From Oryzomonas sp. (GTDB lineage: Bacteria; Desulfobacterota; Desulfuromonadia; Geobacterales; Pseudopelobacteraceae), in NCBI GenBank assembly GCA_031292255.1, contig JARLHN010000034.1, forward strand, positions 62,001 to 126,000: a DNA stretch of 64,000 nt, read 5' to 3'. Both the position numbers and the translations under genes were made by a program. Positions 41,220 through 49,208 of the stretch are shown here, piece by piece. The notes beneath the pieces are model-generated. The model saw only the letters and a list, made by a program, of their open reading frames with translations. It did not search any database and was not told where the DNA came from. Every line of letters starts with the position of its first letter. Within the stretch, counting starts at the first letter, position 1.

Positions 41220-41972
41220 TCATTGCAGTGCCGCGAAAGCCGCTTTAAGGAGAGCGGCGCTCTCCGCAAGCTGTCCATACGCATCATCGGCACTCATGAG
41301 TGTTTTTTGCGGCTTCGAGTCCTGCATGGCATAACCGAAAGCGATTGACTTGTTGGCGATCTCGGCGATCTTCTTCGCAAGTTCGCGATTGAACTTCACG
41401 AGGTCATCCTTGGCCCGAGGGAGTCGATAAGCCGGGCGCCCTGCCATCCTTTTCTTGATTTCCGCCGCTATCCTGGCCACTTTGGCATCGGTCGCCTCGT
41501 CTTCGCCACCCTCGACCACGCCGTCGTTGGCCCTGTGGTGGGCCTTGTTGAAATCGTTGTAGTCGGTGTTATGGAGCGGCATAGAGAGGTCGCCGATATA
41601 ATGGGCGGCAAAACCGAGGGGATAGCGGGCATACCTGCCATTGTTCTTGTACTCCCGATATTGGGTAAGGGCGGCGACGATGGCGCCGTAGAGATGCCCT
41701 TTGTCCTTGTCCCGGCTGTTGTAGTCGCGAACCTGGTCAAGAACCATATCGGCGGTGACTTTAACCCCTTTGGCGTTGTTGCGGTAATGGTTGCCGTCTT
41801 CATGGCCGCCGGACTTCATCTTCGACATATCCGCACCCACGGCAAGATAGGCATAGTTGTCCAGGCCCGCGGCCTTCATCACGGCCATGTGGGTTGCATC
41901 GTCCCAGGCGAGGGCGGGGGAAGAGAGGTAGAGGAGGATGGCCAGGGTGAGTGGCAAGAGGTGCCGCTGCAT
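41220..41972 (-). CDS. S1/P1 nuclease / phospholipase C-like exported zinc enzyme
   Basis: A 250-aa exported protein. The signal peptide ends at ...PALA and the mature chain starts with Trp (WDDATHMAV), as in S1/P1 nucleases and bacterial phospholipase C, whose N-terminal Trp is a zinc ligand. AAHYIGDLSMPLHNTDYNDF is the family's H-x3-D-x-x-x-P-H motif; HHRAND follows. The fold binds three Zn ions and cleaves phosphodiesters, in nucleic acid or phospholipid. No secretion partner is adjacent. Confidence 0.85.
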   Translation of the reverse strand: MQRHLLPLTLAILLYLSSPALAWDDATHMAVMKAAGLDNYAYLAVGADMSKMKSGGHEDGNHYRNNAKGVKVTADMVLDQVRDYNSRDKDKGHLYGAIVAALTQYREYKNNGRYARYPLGFAAHYIGDLSMPLHNTDYNDFNKAHHRANDGVVEGGEDEATDAKVARIAAEIKKRMAGRPAYRLPRAKDDLVKFNRELAKKIAEIANKSIAFGYAMQDSKPQKTLMSADDAYGQLAESAALLKAAFAALQ

Positions 41973-42009
41973 GTCGGGCTCCTTTTATTAGTTTTTATTT
42001 CACTTGATA

Positions 42010-42558
42010 CTATGATTTTAAGTCGCTGCAAACGACTTTGTCATGCATCTCAATGGTCAACACTTCAATACGTTGGCTTAGCTCTTTTACAAGTTCGGTC
42101 AGTTCCGTATTCTGTTGGAGCAAATTCAGTATTTGACTAGCCTGCTGTGCGGCCAGCGTTTGGCGTTGTTCAGCAGCGAATGCAAGAGCTTCCCTATGTT
42201 GCGCGTCGGCATCTGCGTGCATCTTATCGCGGTCTGCCTGACGTGTCTGCGCAAGCAAGATAAGTGGGGCAGCGTAAGCTGCCTGGAGGCTGAACGCAAG
42301 ATTGAGCAGAATAAACGGATAAACATCGAACGTGGTGAAGCCGATAGCGTTCACACCAATCCAGATGGCAACTATTGCCGTCTGTGCTACAAGAAAAACC
42401 GGTGTCCCAAAAAAACGTGCAAAAGCCTCAGCCTTCAGGGCAAACCAATCATCCCCAAAAGGAGAAAAATGATGCAGATTCGGAAGATGAAAGCGGAAGT
42501 AATCGTCCGGCACTTCGTTAACCGGGACAGGATTCGGCGTTTTTGAGTCTATTGCCAT
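42010..42558 (-). CDS. DUF1003 membrane protein
   Basis: A 182-aa protein with the DUF1003 pattern: FFGTPVFLVAQTAIVAIWIG, YPFILLNLAFSLQAAYAAPL then ILLAQTRQADRDK, giving two membrane helices, followed by a long cytoplasmic coiled coil (QILNLLQQNTELTELVKELS ...). Function is unknown. ATG 42558 is chosen because AAAGGAGTATGT lies directly upstream; the ATG 21 nt earlier lacks one. Confidence 0.88.
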   Translation of the reverse strand: MAIDSKTPNPVPVNEVPDDYFRFHLPNLHHFSPFGDDWFALKAEAFARFFGTPVFLVAQTAIVAIWIGVNAIGFTTFDVYPFILLNLAFSLQAAYAAPLILLAQTRQADRDKMHADADAQHREALAFAAEQRQTLAAQQASQILNLLQQNTELTELVKELSQRIEVLTIEMHDKVVCSDLKS

Positions 42559-42579
42559 ACATACTCCTTTATTTGTCAT

Positions 42580-42906
42580 ATCAGTCTATCTGAATAACAA
42601 CAAGTTGGTGGCATGTCCAGACATTGAACGCTTTGTGATAATATTCAAATTATCGATGAGTTTATGCTCCACGACACAGTTGTATAAAGGCAAGAATGTG
42701 AGAAGGGGGCTGGACTTGGTTGTTTATCGGAGGGAGCTGCCACCTTCGATCCTTTCTGGGCAGAAAAATACTCAACCACCCCCTGTCCCCCTCCTTATCA
42801 AGGAAGGGAAGAACTGGGCGTTTTTCCTCCTCTCCTGGTTTAGGATGACCCTCTGGGGCCTAAAGGGCTGGGGGGCGGTAGTATTTACAAGTATACCCGA
42901 TTGAAT
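42580..42906. other. intergenic region holding a GC-rich repeat
   Basis: No gene is seen. A repeat at 42773-42810 (CAACCACCCCCTGTCCCC then CTCCTTATCAAGGAAGGG) closely matches the 27551-27600 copy. Confidence 0.6.
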
Positions 42907-43512
42907 TCACTCATTGAACTGGTCCGCAAAATCGATGACACACATGCTCCCAAATCCCGGATGGGGACCGCAGGCGACCCCGGCGGTGCGGTAAACCGGG
43001 CTGAAAGTGTTCTTGCGATGCCCCCGGTCAGGCACCCCGTCGTCGACGATCAGTTGCATGACCATGTTTCGGGCTTCCGTGGGGCCATAGCCGATGTTCT
43101 CGCCGATCTGCCGGTTCCATTTCCCGTGCCGGTCGATCCGCTCTCGTATGCCGCCGCCGTGGCCGGTGGTGCCGGACTCGCCCTGTTCCTTTGCCAGTTC
43201 GGCCGCTGCCGCGGCCAGACCGTCCGACCAGGCGAGCGGCGGCAACGGTTTCTGGCGTGAGAGGACCTTGATCGCCTCATCCACGGCCTTGACCCCTTCG
43301 TTGGTCTGCATGTGGGTGTCGCTTCCCGGCAGCACGAAGTATTTTCCCCGGAACATGCTGCGGAACTCGCGCAGAAAGCCGACATAGGCGCGCGGAGAGG
43401 TGCGGGCCAGGTTGATCTCCGCCAGGACCTGGCCGGCCAGATCATGATCCTGGGCAGCAGCCGGGGCTGCCAACGCGAGAAACACGCAAATAGTTGAATA
43501 GAATAGTCTCAT
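42907..43512 (-). CDS. CAP-domain (SCP/PR-1) exported protein
   Basis: A 201-aa exported protein: signal peptide to ...AAPAAAQ, then a CAP fold with LAGQVLAEINLARTSPRAYV, ELAKEQGESGTTGHGGG (first His of the cavity), GENIGYGPTEARNMVMQLIV then DDGVPDRGHRKNTFSP (second His) and GVACGPHPG. Bacterial CAP proteins are secreted and of uncertain function (lipid or peptide binding, possibly proteolysis). It is alone between repeat-bearing regions. Confidence 0.88.
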   Translation of the reverse strand: MRLFYSTICVFLALAAPAAAQDHDLAGQVLAEINLARTSPRAYVGFLREFRSMFRGKYFVLPGSDTHMQTNEGVKAVDEAIKVLSRQKPLPPLAWSDGLAAAAAELAKEQGESGTTGHGGGIRERIDRHGKWNRQIGENIGYGPTEARNMVMQLIVDDGVPDRGHRKNTFSPVYRTAGVACGPHPGFGSMCVIDFADQFNE

Positions 43513-43614
43513 CTTTTCGTACCGCCGATGAATGGGATGAACGCGGATTAAGACAAAAAACTGGCACGATTCGGGCTGGGAAGCGATTGTGTCTCGCGGC
43601 GCGAAACAGTGGCC

Positions 43615-43929
43615 CTATTTGCTGAGATAATCCCCCAGCAGGTCCCTGCTGTGCTCGTCATCGTGGCAGTGGGTGCAGAGGTTTTCCCAGTTGCTGCCGT
43701 CGGAGGGGTTGTTGTTGTGGTTGCCGTCCTTGTGGTGGACGGTCAACTGGTGCAGGTTGGCCTGGTCGAATTCCCGGCCGCATTTGGCGCAGATCGGGCC
43801 GTGTATCTTCAAGGATTTTGTCCGGTAGTTGGTGGTGTCCTCTGTTTGCCTGCGCATGGCTTCTATGCGGGCTGCGGCTTCGGCGGCCGAGGGGAGTTTG
43901 ACCGTGACCGGTCGATTGGGTCGTGCCAT
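43615..43929 (-). CDS. HNH nuclease, YajD-like
   Basis: A 104-aa HNH protein: CAKCGREF and CTHCHDDEH form the zinc site and LTVHHKDGNHNNNPSDGSNW then ENL is the HNH core. YajD-like members are small stand-alone nucleases of unclear role, sometimes linked to phage. It lies after cobC on the same strand, separated by a palindromic element. Confidence 0.87.
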   Translation of the reverse strand: MARPNRPVTVKLPSAAEAAARIEAMRRQTEDTTNYRTKSLKIHGPICAKCGREFDQANLHQLTVHHKDGNHNNNPSDGSNWENLCTHCHDDEHSRDLLGDYLSK

Positions 43930-43956
43930 GATGATCCTCTCCGGAAGATTTTTTTC

Positions 43957-44070
43957 AACGGCTGGGCAAAAAGCTCCAGCTGCAAGGCTTGCGACCCCTG
44001 AAGAGTGAGGCGTACCCCTCGGTACGCCGCAGGGATGAAGGGGGCGGATGGACTTTTGGCGCAGCCGTTT
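43957..44070. repeat. palindromic element abutting the cobC stop
   Basis: The ends AACGGCTGGGCAAAAAG and CTTTTGGCGCAGCCGTT pair imperfectly over 17 bp; the centre is GGCGTACCCCTCGGTACGCC. In the transcribed (minus) direction it starts at the cobC stop codon. Confidence 0.7.
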
Positions 44071-44671
44071 ACCCGTTCAGCAGCTTGACCGTGGTCATGC
44101 CGTCGGCATAATAATCGATGATGTTCAGGCAGCCGTAGTTCTGTTCGATGTTGAACATCCCGGCCAGCGGGGCGCCGATGGCGTTCAGGAGCACGATGCG
44201 GTTGACGCCGCCGTGTCCCACTACCAGGATTTCCTGCCCCTTGTGGCGCTCCACGATCTCCGCGATGACCGGCATGACCCGCGCCCCCACGTCCAGCAAG
44301 TTCTCTCCCCGGGGCACCCGGTAGTTGACCAGGTCGTCCATCCGGGCCTGCCATTCCATTGGCCAGCGTTGAGCTATCTCCTGCCAGGTCAGGCCCTCCC
44401 ATACGCCGATGTTCAGCTCGCGCAGCTCGGGGCGGCGCACCGGTTCGATGCCGAACCGGCCGCAGATGATCTTCGCGCCGATGGCGCAGCGGGACAGGTC
44501 GCTGGTGTAGCAGGCTGCGAGGGGGGTGCCGGCCAGGCGCTCCTTGAGAACATGGTACTGCTCCAGGCCGACATCGGTTAAGCCCACATCGGTCTGGCCG
44601 TTGTAGCGGGGTTGGTCATGGCCTGCCACTTGGCCGTGGCGGATGAGGTAGATGCGTGTCGCCGGGGTCAT
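44069..44671 (-). CDS. cobC: alpha-ribazole phosphatase (histidine phosphatase family)
   Basis: A 200-aa histidine phosphatase: RIYLIRHGQ holds the phospho-accepting His (RHG), SDLSRC the second arginine region, and LVVGHGGVNRIVL the second active-site His. In a cobamide operon this family removes the phosphate of alpha-ribazole(-like) phosphate or of the cobamide 5'-phosphate. Start 44671 is the first ATG before the fold; the far longer upstream frame is a shadow of cobS. It is the last gene of the cobU-cobC operon. Confidence 0.88.
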   Translation of the reverse strand: MTPATRIYLIRHGQVAGHDQPRYNGQTDVGLTDVGLEQYHVLKERLAGTPLAACYTSDLSRCAIGAKIICGRFGIEPVRRPELRELNIGVWEGLTWQEIAQRWPMEWQARMDDLVNYRVPRGENLLDVGARVMPVIAEIVERHKGQEILVVGHGGVNRIVLLNAIGAPLAGMFNIEQNYGCLNIIDYYADGMTTVKLLNG

Positions 44672-44707
44672 GGGTGTGTCCGTCCTTTCAAAAGGGAGTG
44701 AGGGATT

Positions 44708-44749
44708 AGAAGGCTGGCAATAATAAGTTATTGTTGCTAGTAGCCTTCT
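44708..44749. repeat. mini palindromic element abutting the cobS stop
   Basis: AGAAGGCTGGCAATAATAA and TTATTGTTGCTAGTAGCC then TTCT form an imperfect stem with almost no loop. Its ends match those of the longer element at 57890-58067, so it looks like an internal-deletion form. It begins at the cobS stop codon. Confidence 0.65.
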
Positions 44750-45486
44750 TAGGGGAGCCTGACCGAGATGACCGCCAGGGCTGCAATCTCGGCCAGTTCG
44801 TTGATGCAGCCCAGAACGTCGCCGGTCAGGCCGTCGAGGCGGCGCTGGAAGTAGCAGCGTAGCGCCACGGTCGCCAGGATAACGACGATATAGGCTGCCA
44901 GGCCGGTAAGAGGCGGCAGCACGAAGGCCGCCGCCAGGGTCAGGGCCAGGGCGGTGATCAATTGGGCATGGCCGGCGCCCTGGATGAAGACGGTCCCCAG
45001 GCCTTCCTTGCGCGCATGGCGGGCCCCGGTCATGGCAAGGACCTGGGCCATGCGGGCCAGGGCGGGAACGAACAGCAGGGCCTGCATCTTGATGCCGGCC
45101 GGCACCGCCAGCAAGGCCTGCCACTTCAGCAGCAGGCCGAGGACGACGCCGACGACGCCGACGGCGCCGACACGGGAGTCCTTCATGACTTCCAAAAAGC
45201 GTTCACGGCCGCCGCGGGCCGCAATGCCGTCGCAGATATCGGCCAGGCCGTCAAGGTGCAGGGCGCCGGTCACGGCGGCCAGGGCGGTAATCAGCAGGGC
45301 GTCGGTCAGCGGCCGGGCCAGCCAGGGGGCGATCAGCCAGTTGAGCCCGGCCAGCAGGGCGCCGATGGTCAGACCCACCAGGGGGAAGACGGCCGTGGAG
45401 CGCCCCAGGTCCTGCGCTTCGCAGTCGGTCTTGAAGGGAAGCGGGATGATGGTCAGGAACTGAAAGGCGACAAGGTACTTTTTCAC
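44749..45486 (-). CDS. cobS: adenosylcobinamide-GDP ribazoletransferase
   Basis: A 245-aa membrane enzyme that joins the lower-ligand nucleotide to GDP-cobinamide. KYLVAFQFLTIIPLP is the family N terminus; HLDGLADICDGIAARGGRER then FLEVMKDSRVGAVGV is the signature metal-binding region, and several helices follow. The start is GTG 45486, which overlaps the stop of the PPC gene (GTGA); no good ATG exists. Confidence 0.93.
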   Translation of the reverse strand: MKKYLVAFQFLTIIPLPFKTDCEAQDLGRSTAVFPLVGLTIGALLAGLNWLIAPWLARPLTDALLITALAAVTGALHLDGLADICDGIAARGGRERFLEVMKDSRVGAVGVVGVVLGLLLKWQALLAVPAGIKMQALLFVPALARMAQVLAMTGARHARKEGLGTVFIQGAGHAQLITALALTLAAAFVLPPLTGLAAYIVVILATVALRCYFQRRLDGLTGDVLGCINELAEIAALAVISVRLP

Positions 45487-45905
45487 GGTGTTGCTTCGAC
45501 AGGGGTTGTGATGACCAGTTCCGCATAGCCGGTGGCTGCGTCGTGGCGCCGTGAGAAGCGCACCTCCGGCAGGATCGCCAAGACGATCTCGGCCGTGGTC
45601 AGGACGATGCAGCCGTCCAGCAGGTGCCCGCCCAGCACGCGGCCGATGCTGTCGGCAAAGGCGATGTGCAGGTGCGGCCCATGGGGCGACAGGGTGCCGG
45701 AGAGGGAGACGATCTCCAGCGGCCCCTCGATGATGGTGCCGCCGCCGCTTCCGGCCAGCCTCAAGGCCGCCCGGCTCAGGCTGCCGGCGCAACTGAGCAC
45801 GCAGGCTGCCGGCAGTTCCCGGTCAAGGAGCAGACGGGACAACGAGCTGTGAATGTCATCCCCCGGCTTTAGCCGTATCGACAACGATGTGATGGAACTG
45901 TACAT
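45483..45905 (-). CDS. PPC/DUF296 domain protein
   Basis: A 140-aa single-domain protein with the PPC (DUF296) fold: LPAACVLSCAGSLSRAALRL, GGGTIIEGPLEIVSLSGTLS and GPHLHIAFADSIGRVLGGHL then LDGCIV. Archaeal and bacterial single-domain members are trimers of unknown function; in plants the domain is fused to AT-hooks. Tight coupling to cobS (4-nt overlap) puts it in the cobamide operon, perhaps as a regulatory or accessory subunit. Confidence 0.85.
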   Translation of the reverse strand: MYSSITSLSIRLKPGDDIHSSLSRLLLDRELPAACVLSCAGSLSRAALRLAGSGGGTIIEGPLEIVSLSGTLSPHGPHLHIAFADSIGRVLGGHLLDGCIVLTTAEIVLAILPEVRFSRRHDAATGYAELVITTPVEATP

Positions 45906-45969
45906 GTCTTGATTCCATCCTTGATTTGAAATCGATATTTCCCTGTGTTTTCCCCTGCCGATGTGCCCG

Positions 45970-47277
45970 TCAGATCTTATCCTTTTTCAGGTCGTCTGCA
46001 AAGAGCTTTCCTGCGCCCCGCGAGGCGCAGAAATTGCCGCACATGGTGCAGGTGGCACTGTCCTCGGGAACCCGGCTGGCGCGGATGGCGCGGGCGTCTT
46101 CGGGATAGAGGGCCAGTTGGAACTGTTTTTCCCAGTCCAGGTCGCGGCGGGCCTTGGACATTTCCCGGTCCCGCTCCCGCATCCTGTCGGGGTACTTGTT
46201 CATGTCCCCGACGTAGGCGGCGATCTTGGCGGCCTTGACCCCCAGGCGCACGTCATCTTCGGTGGGGAGGGCCAAGTGTTCGGCCGGCGTGATGTAGCAG
46301 ATCAGGTCGGCGCCGAAGCGGGCCGACTGGGCCGCGCCAATGGCCGAGGTGATGTGGTCGAAGCCGGGCGCCACGTCGGTGGTGATCGGTCCCAGCATGT
46401 AGTAGGGCGCGCCGCCGCTCATCCGCTTTTGCAGCTTGATGTTCCCCTCGATCTCGTCCAGGGGGACGTGCCCCGGTCCCTCCACCAGCATCTGGCACCC
46501 CATGTCGCGTCCCAGTTCGGCCAGCTCGCAGTTGAAGACGAGTTCCTGGATCTGGGCCCTATCGCTGGAGTCATGGATGGCCCCGGCCCTGAGGCCGTTT
46601 CCCAGGGAGAGCACGGTGTCGTGTTTCTTCAGGATGGCCACCACCCGGTCGAAATGTTCATAGAGCGGGTTCTCGCGATTGTTGGCCAACATCCAGGCCA
46701 CCATGGAGACGCCCCCCTTGGAGACCAGGCCGCCATAGCGGTACCCCTGTTTTCTGAGGCGTTCGATGGTGCAGAGGTTGATGCCGCAGTGCACCGCCAT
46801 GAAGGCCATGCCGTCGGCGCACTGGCGCTCGATCAGGTCGAAGAGTTCCTCCGGGTCGAGCCGGTTCGGGTCGCCGTATTTGCGGGCCGCCTCGCAGAAA
46901 GCCTGGTAGAGAGGCACGTTGCCCACCGGCAGGTCCACGCAGGCGATCACCTCGCGCCGCACCCGGTCCAGGTCGCCCCCCACGGAGAGTTCCATCAGGG
47001 TGTCGGCCCCGCTTTCCATGGCTGCCCGCGCCTTGGCGACCTCGGCCTGGTAGTCTATGATGTCGGAGGAGGTGCCGATGGAGGCATTGACCTTGGTGCG
47101 CAGGCCGGCGCCGATACCGGTTGCCGTGGGCCGGCGGCCGTGATTCCAGGGGATGACGATCCTCCCCTCTGCCACCATGCTGCGCACGAACTCCGCCGAA
47201 AGTGCTTCGTCAGCGGCCACTGCCGCCATCTGGGGGGTGATGATGCCCTCGCGGGCGGACTCGATCTGGGTCAGCAT
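45970..47277 (-). CDS. bzaF: ThiC-family radical SAM enzyme, probably 5-hydroxybenzimidazole synthase
   Basis: A 435-aa ThiC-fold protein with the C-terminal cluster motif CTMCGNFC, NASIGTSSD, VEGPGHVPLDEIEGNIKLQK and CYITPAEHLALP. Both ThiC (pyrimidine of thiamin) and BzaF (5-hydroxybenzimidazole, an anaerobic lower ligand) use aminoimidazole ribotide. The setting favours BzaF: it lies inside a riboswitch-led cobT-cobS-cobC operon with no thiamin genes and no TPP riboswitch. It also has IPWNHGRRPTATGIG and LGNGLRAG where ThiC normally has IPANINH and LGDGLRPG. From memory it resembles the Geobacter BzaF. ThiC remains the alternative. Confidence 0.8.
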   Translation of the reverse strand: MLTQIESAREGIITPQMAAVAADEALSAEFVRSMVAEGRIVIPWNHGRRPTATGIGAGLRTKVNASIGTSSDIIDYQAEVAKARAAMESGADTLMELSVGGDLDRVRREVIACVDLPVGNVPLYQAFCEAARKYGDPNRLDPEELFDLIERQCADGMAFMAVHCGINLCTIERLRKQGYRYGGLVSKGGVSMVAWMLANNRENPLYEHFDRVVAILKKHDTVLSLGNGLRAGAIHDSSDRAQIQELVFNCELAELGRDMGCQMLVEGPGHVPLDEIEGNIKLQKRMSGGAPYYMLGPITTDVAPGFDHITSAIGAAQSARFGADLICYITPAEHLALPTEDDVRLGVKAAKIAAYVGDMNKYPDRMRERDREMSKARRDLDWEKQFQLALYPEDARAIRASRVPEDSATCTMCGNFCASRGAGKLFADDLKKDKI

Positions 47278-47375
47278 GTCTGTTCTCCTTGTCTGGGAAT
47301 GAAATGTTTTTTGCTGGAATTCTTTCTGCGAACAAAAACAGGGGTTGCGGGAGTTGCCCCAATGTCAGGATGAAT

Positions 47376-47406
47376 ATCCCCTGCCCCTTTTAATCAGGGG
47401 AGGGGG
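47376..47406. repeat. GC-rich repeat at the end of pabBC
   Basis: TCCCCTGCCCCTTTTAATCA then GGGGAGGGGGCA is a dyad of the C-rich/G-rich family. Its right half encodes the last residues (APSPD) and stop codon of the pabBC gene. Confidence 0.65.
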
Positions 47407-49168
47407 CAATGTTGCATTCCCGCCAGCCGCGCACCGAGTTGATCAGCCAGAGGGTGTCGGCGTCTTCCAGGTCCGCCGGGGTCAGAATCGCCTCCCGGAT
47501 GCCCCCTGCCTCGATCAACTCCTCCCGCAGCAGCCCGGGCAGCAGGCCGCACGAGAGGAGCGGAGTCAGCAGTTCGCCGTGCAGCGAGACGACGATATTG
47601 TTGTAGCTCCCCTCGGTCACTTCTCCCCGCTCGTTCAGGAATACGACATCGATACAATCGGGATGCCGCCGCCGTTCCTCCTCGAACCGCTCTCTGCGGG
47701 TGGTCTTGTGGTAGAGAAGCGCGTCGGCCGAGTCCACCCGTACTTTCGACACGGCAATCATGCCGGGTGGGGAAGGGCAGGGCGGCTGCGCCAGGGGTTC
47801 TGCCTCCAGGGTCAGTTCGCCCCCCCCGGCCAAAAGGACGCGCACCTTGTGGACCCCGTTCAACTTCCCGCCCAGCCCGGCGAGCCGGACGCGCAGGGAG
47901 TCGCTATCGTGGCGGAAGCCAAAATACGTCGCCGATGCCGCCAGCCGCCGCAGGTGCCGCTCCAGCAGCATAAAACCGTCCCTGTTGTGGCGCAAGGTTT
48001 CGATCAGGCAAAAGTCGGGTGGTTCACGATGCAGGAAGTTGCCCTTGGCCAGGCACTCCCGGTATTCCGCACCAGCCTCGGAATCCCAGGTGATGCCGCT
48101 GCCGAGGCCGAGTTCGCCGGTTTGTGCCGCCATGTCCAGCACCACGGTGCGGATGGCCACGCTGAAGGTCGCCTCCCGGCCGGGGGAGAGGTAGCCGATG
48201 GCGCCGCAGTAGACGCCGCGCGGTTCCTGCTCCAGGTCGCGGATGATCTCCATGGTGCGCCGTTTTGGGGCTCCGGTGACCGAACCGCAGGGAAAGAGCG
48301 ACCTGAAGATGTCGGTAAGCCCTATACCCGGCCTGGGACGTGCGGTGACCGTGGAGGTCATCTGGTGCACCGTGGGGTAAGTCTCGATGTCGAAGAGCGA
48401 CGGCACCGCGACGCTGCCGGTCTCGGCAATGGCGGAGAGGTCGTTGCGTACCAGATCGACGATCATCAGGTTCTCGGCCCGCTCCTTGGGGCTTGAGGCC
48501 AGCCGCTCCCGCTCTGCCGAGTCTGCGGCGGAATGCGCTGCCCGCGGCGCGGTCCCCTTCATGGGGCGCATGGTCAGCAGGCCGTTTTCCAGGCTGAAGA
48601 ACAACTCCGGCGAGGCGGAGAGGATCCGGTGGCTGCCGGTATCGATCCAGGCGCAGAAGGGGGCCTGCTGGTTACGGCACATGCGGCGGTAGAGGGCGAA
48701 GGGGGTGCCGCTGAAACCGAAGCGCTGGCGGGTGGTGAAGTTGACCTGATAGGTCTCGCCCCTGGCGATGGCCGCCCGGATGGTCTGTATCGCATCTCCG
48801 TAGGGGGCTCGGCCGATTGCGGTTGCGGGCGGCGAGATGTTGCCGTCGCCGTTGTCCGTCGGCTCCGTACCGGGTATGTACTCATGTCGTTCGTTGAAGA
48901 TCCCGAACCAGATCAGCGGCAGGTCGCCCGACCCGGCGGCAGGCAGATCGGGATTGAGGCCGGACGCGGCTTCGTAACTGACGAAACCGGCCGCGTGCCT
49001 GCCCAGTTCCACGGCCTGTTCCACCTCCCGCAGGGCCGGGACGACCTCGGCCGGTGTACGGGCAATCACCACCGTTTTCAGGCCGTCAAAACGGAAGGAG
49101 CGGGGAAACCCTGCCCTGGCGAACGACTCCAGGAGGACCGTCGGGCATTGGGGGGGCGAGGTCAGCAT
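47390..49168 (-). CDS. pabBC: fused aminodeoxychorismate synthase / aminodeoxychorismate lyase
   Basis: A 592-aa fusion. The N-terminal chorismate-binding half (about 1-370) has GETYQVNFTTRQRF, RPMKGTAPR and IVDLVRNDLSAIAETGSV then the FPCGSVTGAPKRRTMEI signature. The C-terminal class-IV aminotransferase half (about 385-590; LIETLRHNRDGFMLLERHLR, YHKTTRRERFEEE with the PLP Lys region, NERGEVTEGSYNNI) matches PabC lyase. Together they make p-aminobenzoate for folate. Its place inside the cobamide operon is unexpected. ATG 49168 is the first start before the fold, with a weak ribosome site. Confidence 0.88.
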   Translation of the reverse strand: MLTSPPQCPTVLLESFARAGFPRSFRFDGLKTVVIARTPAEVVPALREVEQAVELGRHAAGFVSYEAASGLNPDLPAAGSGDLPLIWFGIFNERHEYIPGTEPTDNGDGNISPPATAIGRAPYGDAIQTIRAAIARGETYQVNFTTRQRFGFSGTPFALYRRMCRNQQAPFCAWIDTGSHRILSASPELFFSLENGLLTMRPMKGTAPRAAHSAADSAERERLASSPKERAENLMIVDLVRNDLSAIAETGSVAVPSLFDIETYPTVHQMTSTVTARPRPGIGLTDIFRSLFPCGSVTGAPKRRTMEIIRDLEQEPRGVYCGAIGYLSPGREATFSVAIRTVVLDMAAQTGELGLGSGITWDSEAGAEYRECLAKGNFLHREPPDFCLIETLRHNRDGFMLLERHLRRLAASATYFGFRHDSDSLRVRLAGLGGKLNGVHKVRVLLAGGGELTLEAEPLAQPPCPSPPGMIAVSKVRVDSADALLYHKTTRRERFEEERRRHPDCIDVVFLNERGEVTEGSYNNIVVSLHGELLTPLLSCGLLPGLLREELIEAGGIREAILTPADLEDADTLWLINSVRGWRECNIAPSPD

Positions 49169-49208
49169 CGTACATCCCGCGCGGTTCGTTCTCCGGGAAA
49201 GGGATACC

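Noticed and set aside
44672-45124. Extension of cobC into a 351-aa protein
   Set aside because: The extra 151 residues are an out-of-frame reading of cobS; the phosphatase fold begins at 44671.
47278-47389. TPP riboswitch ahead of the ThiC-like gene
   Set aside because: No CTGAGA or ACCTGAT-type conserved core exists in the 112-nt spacer.
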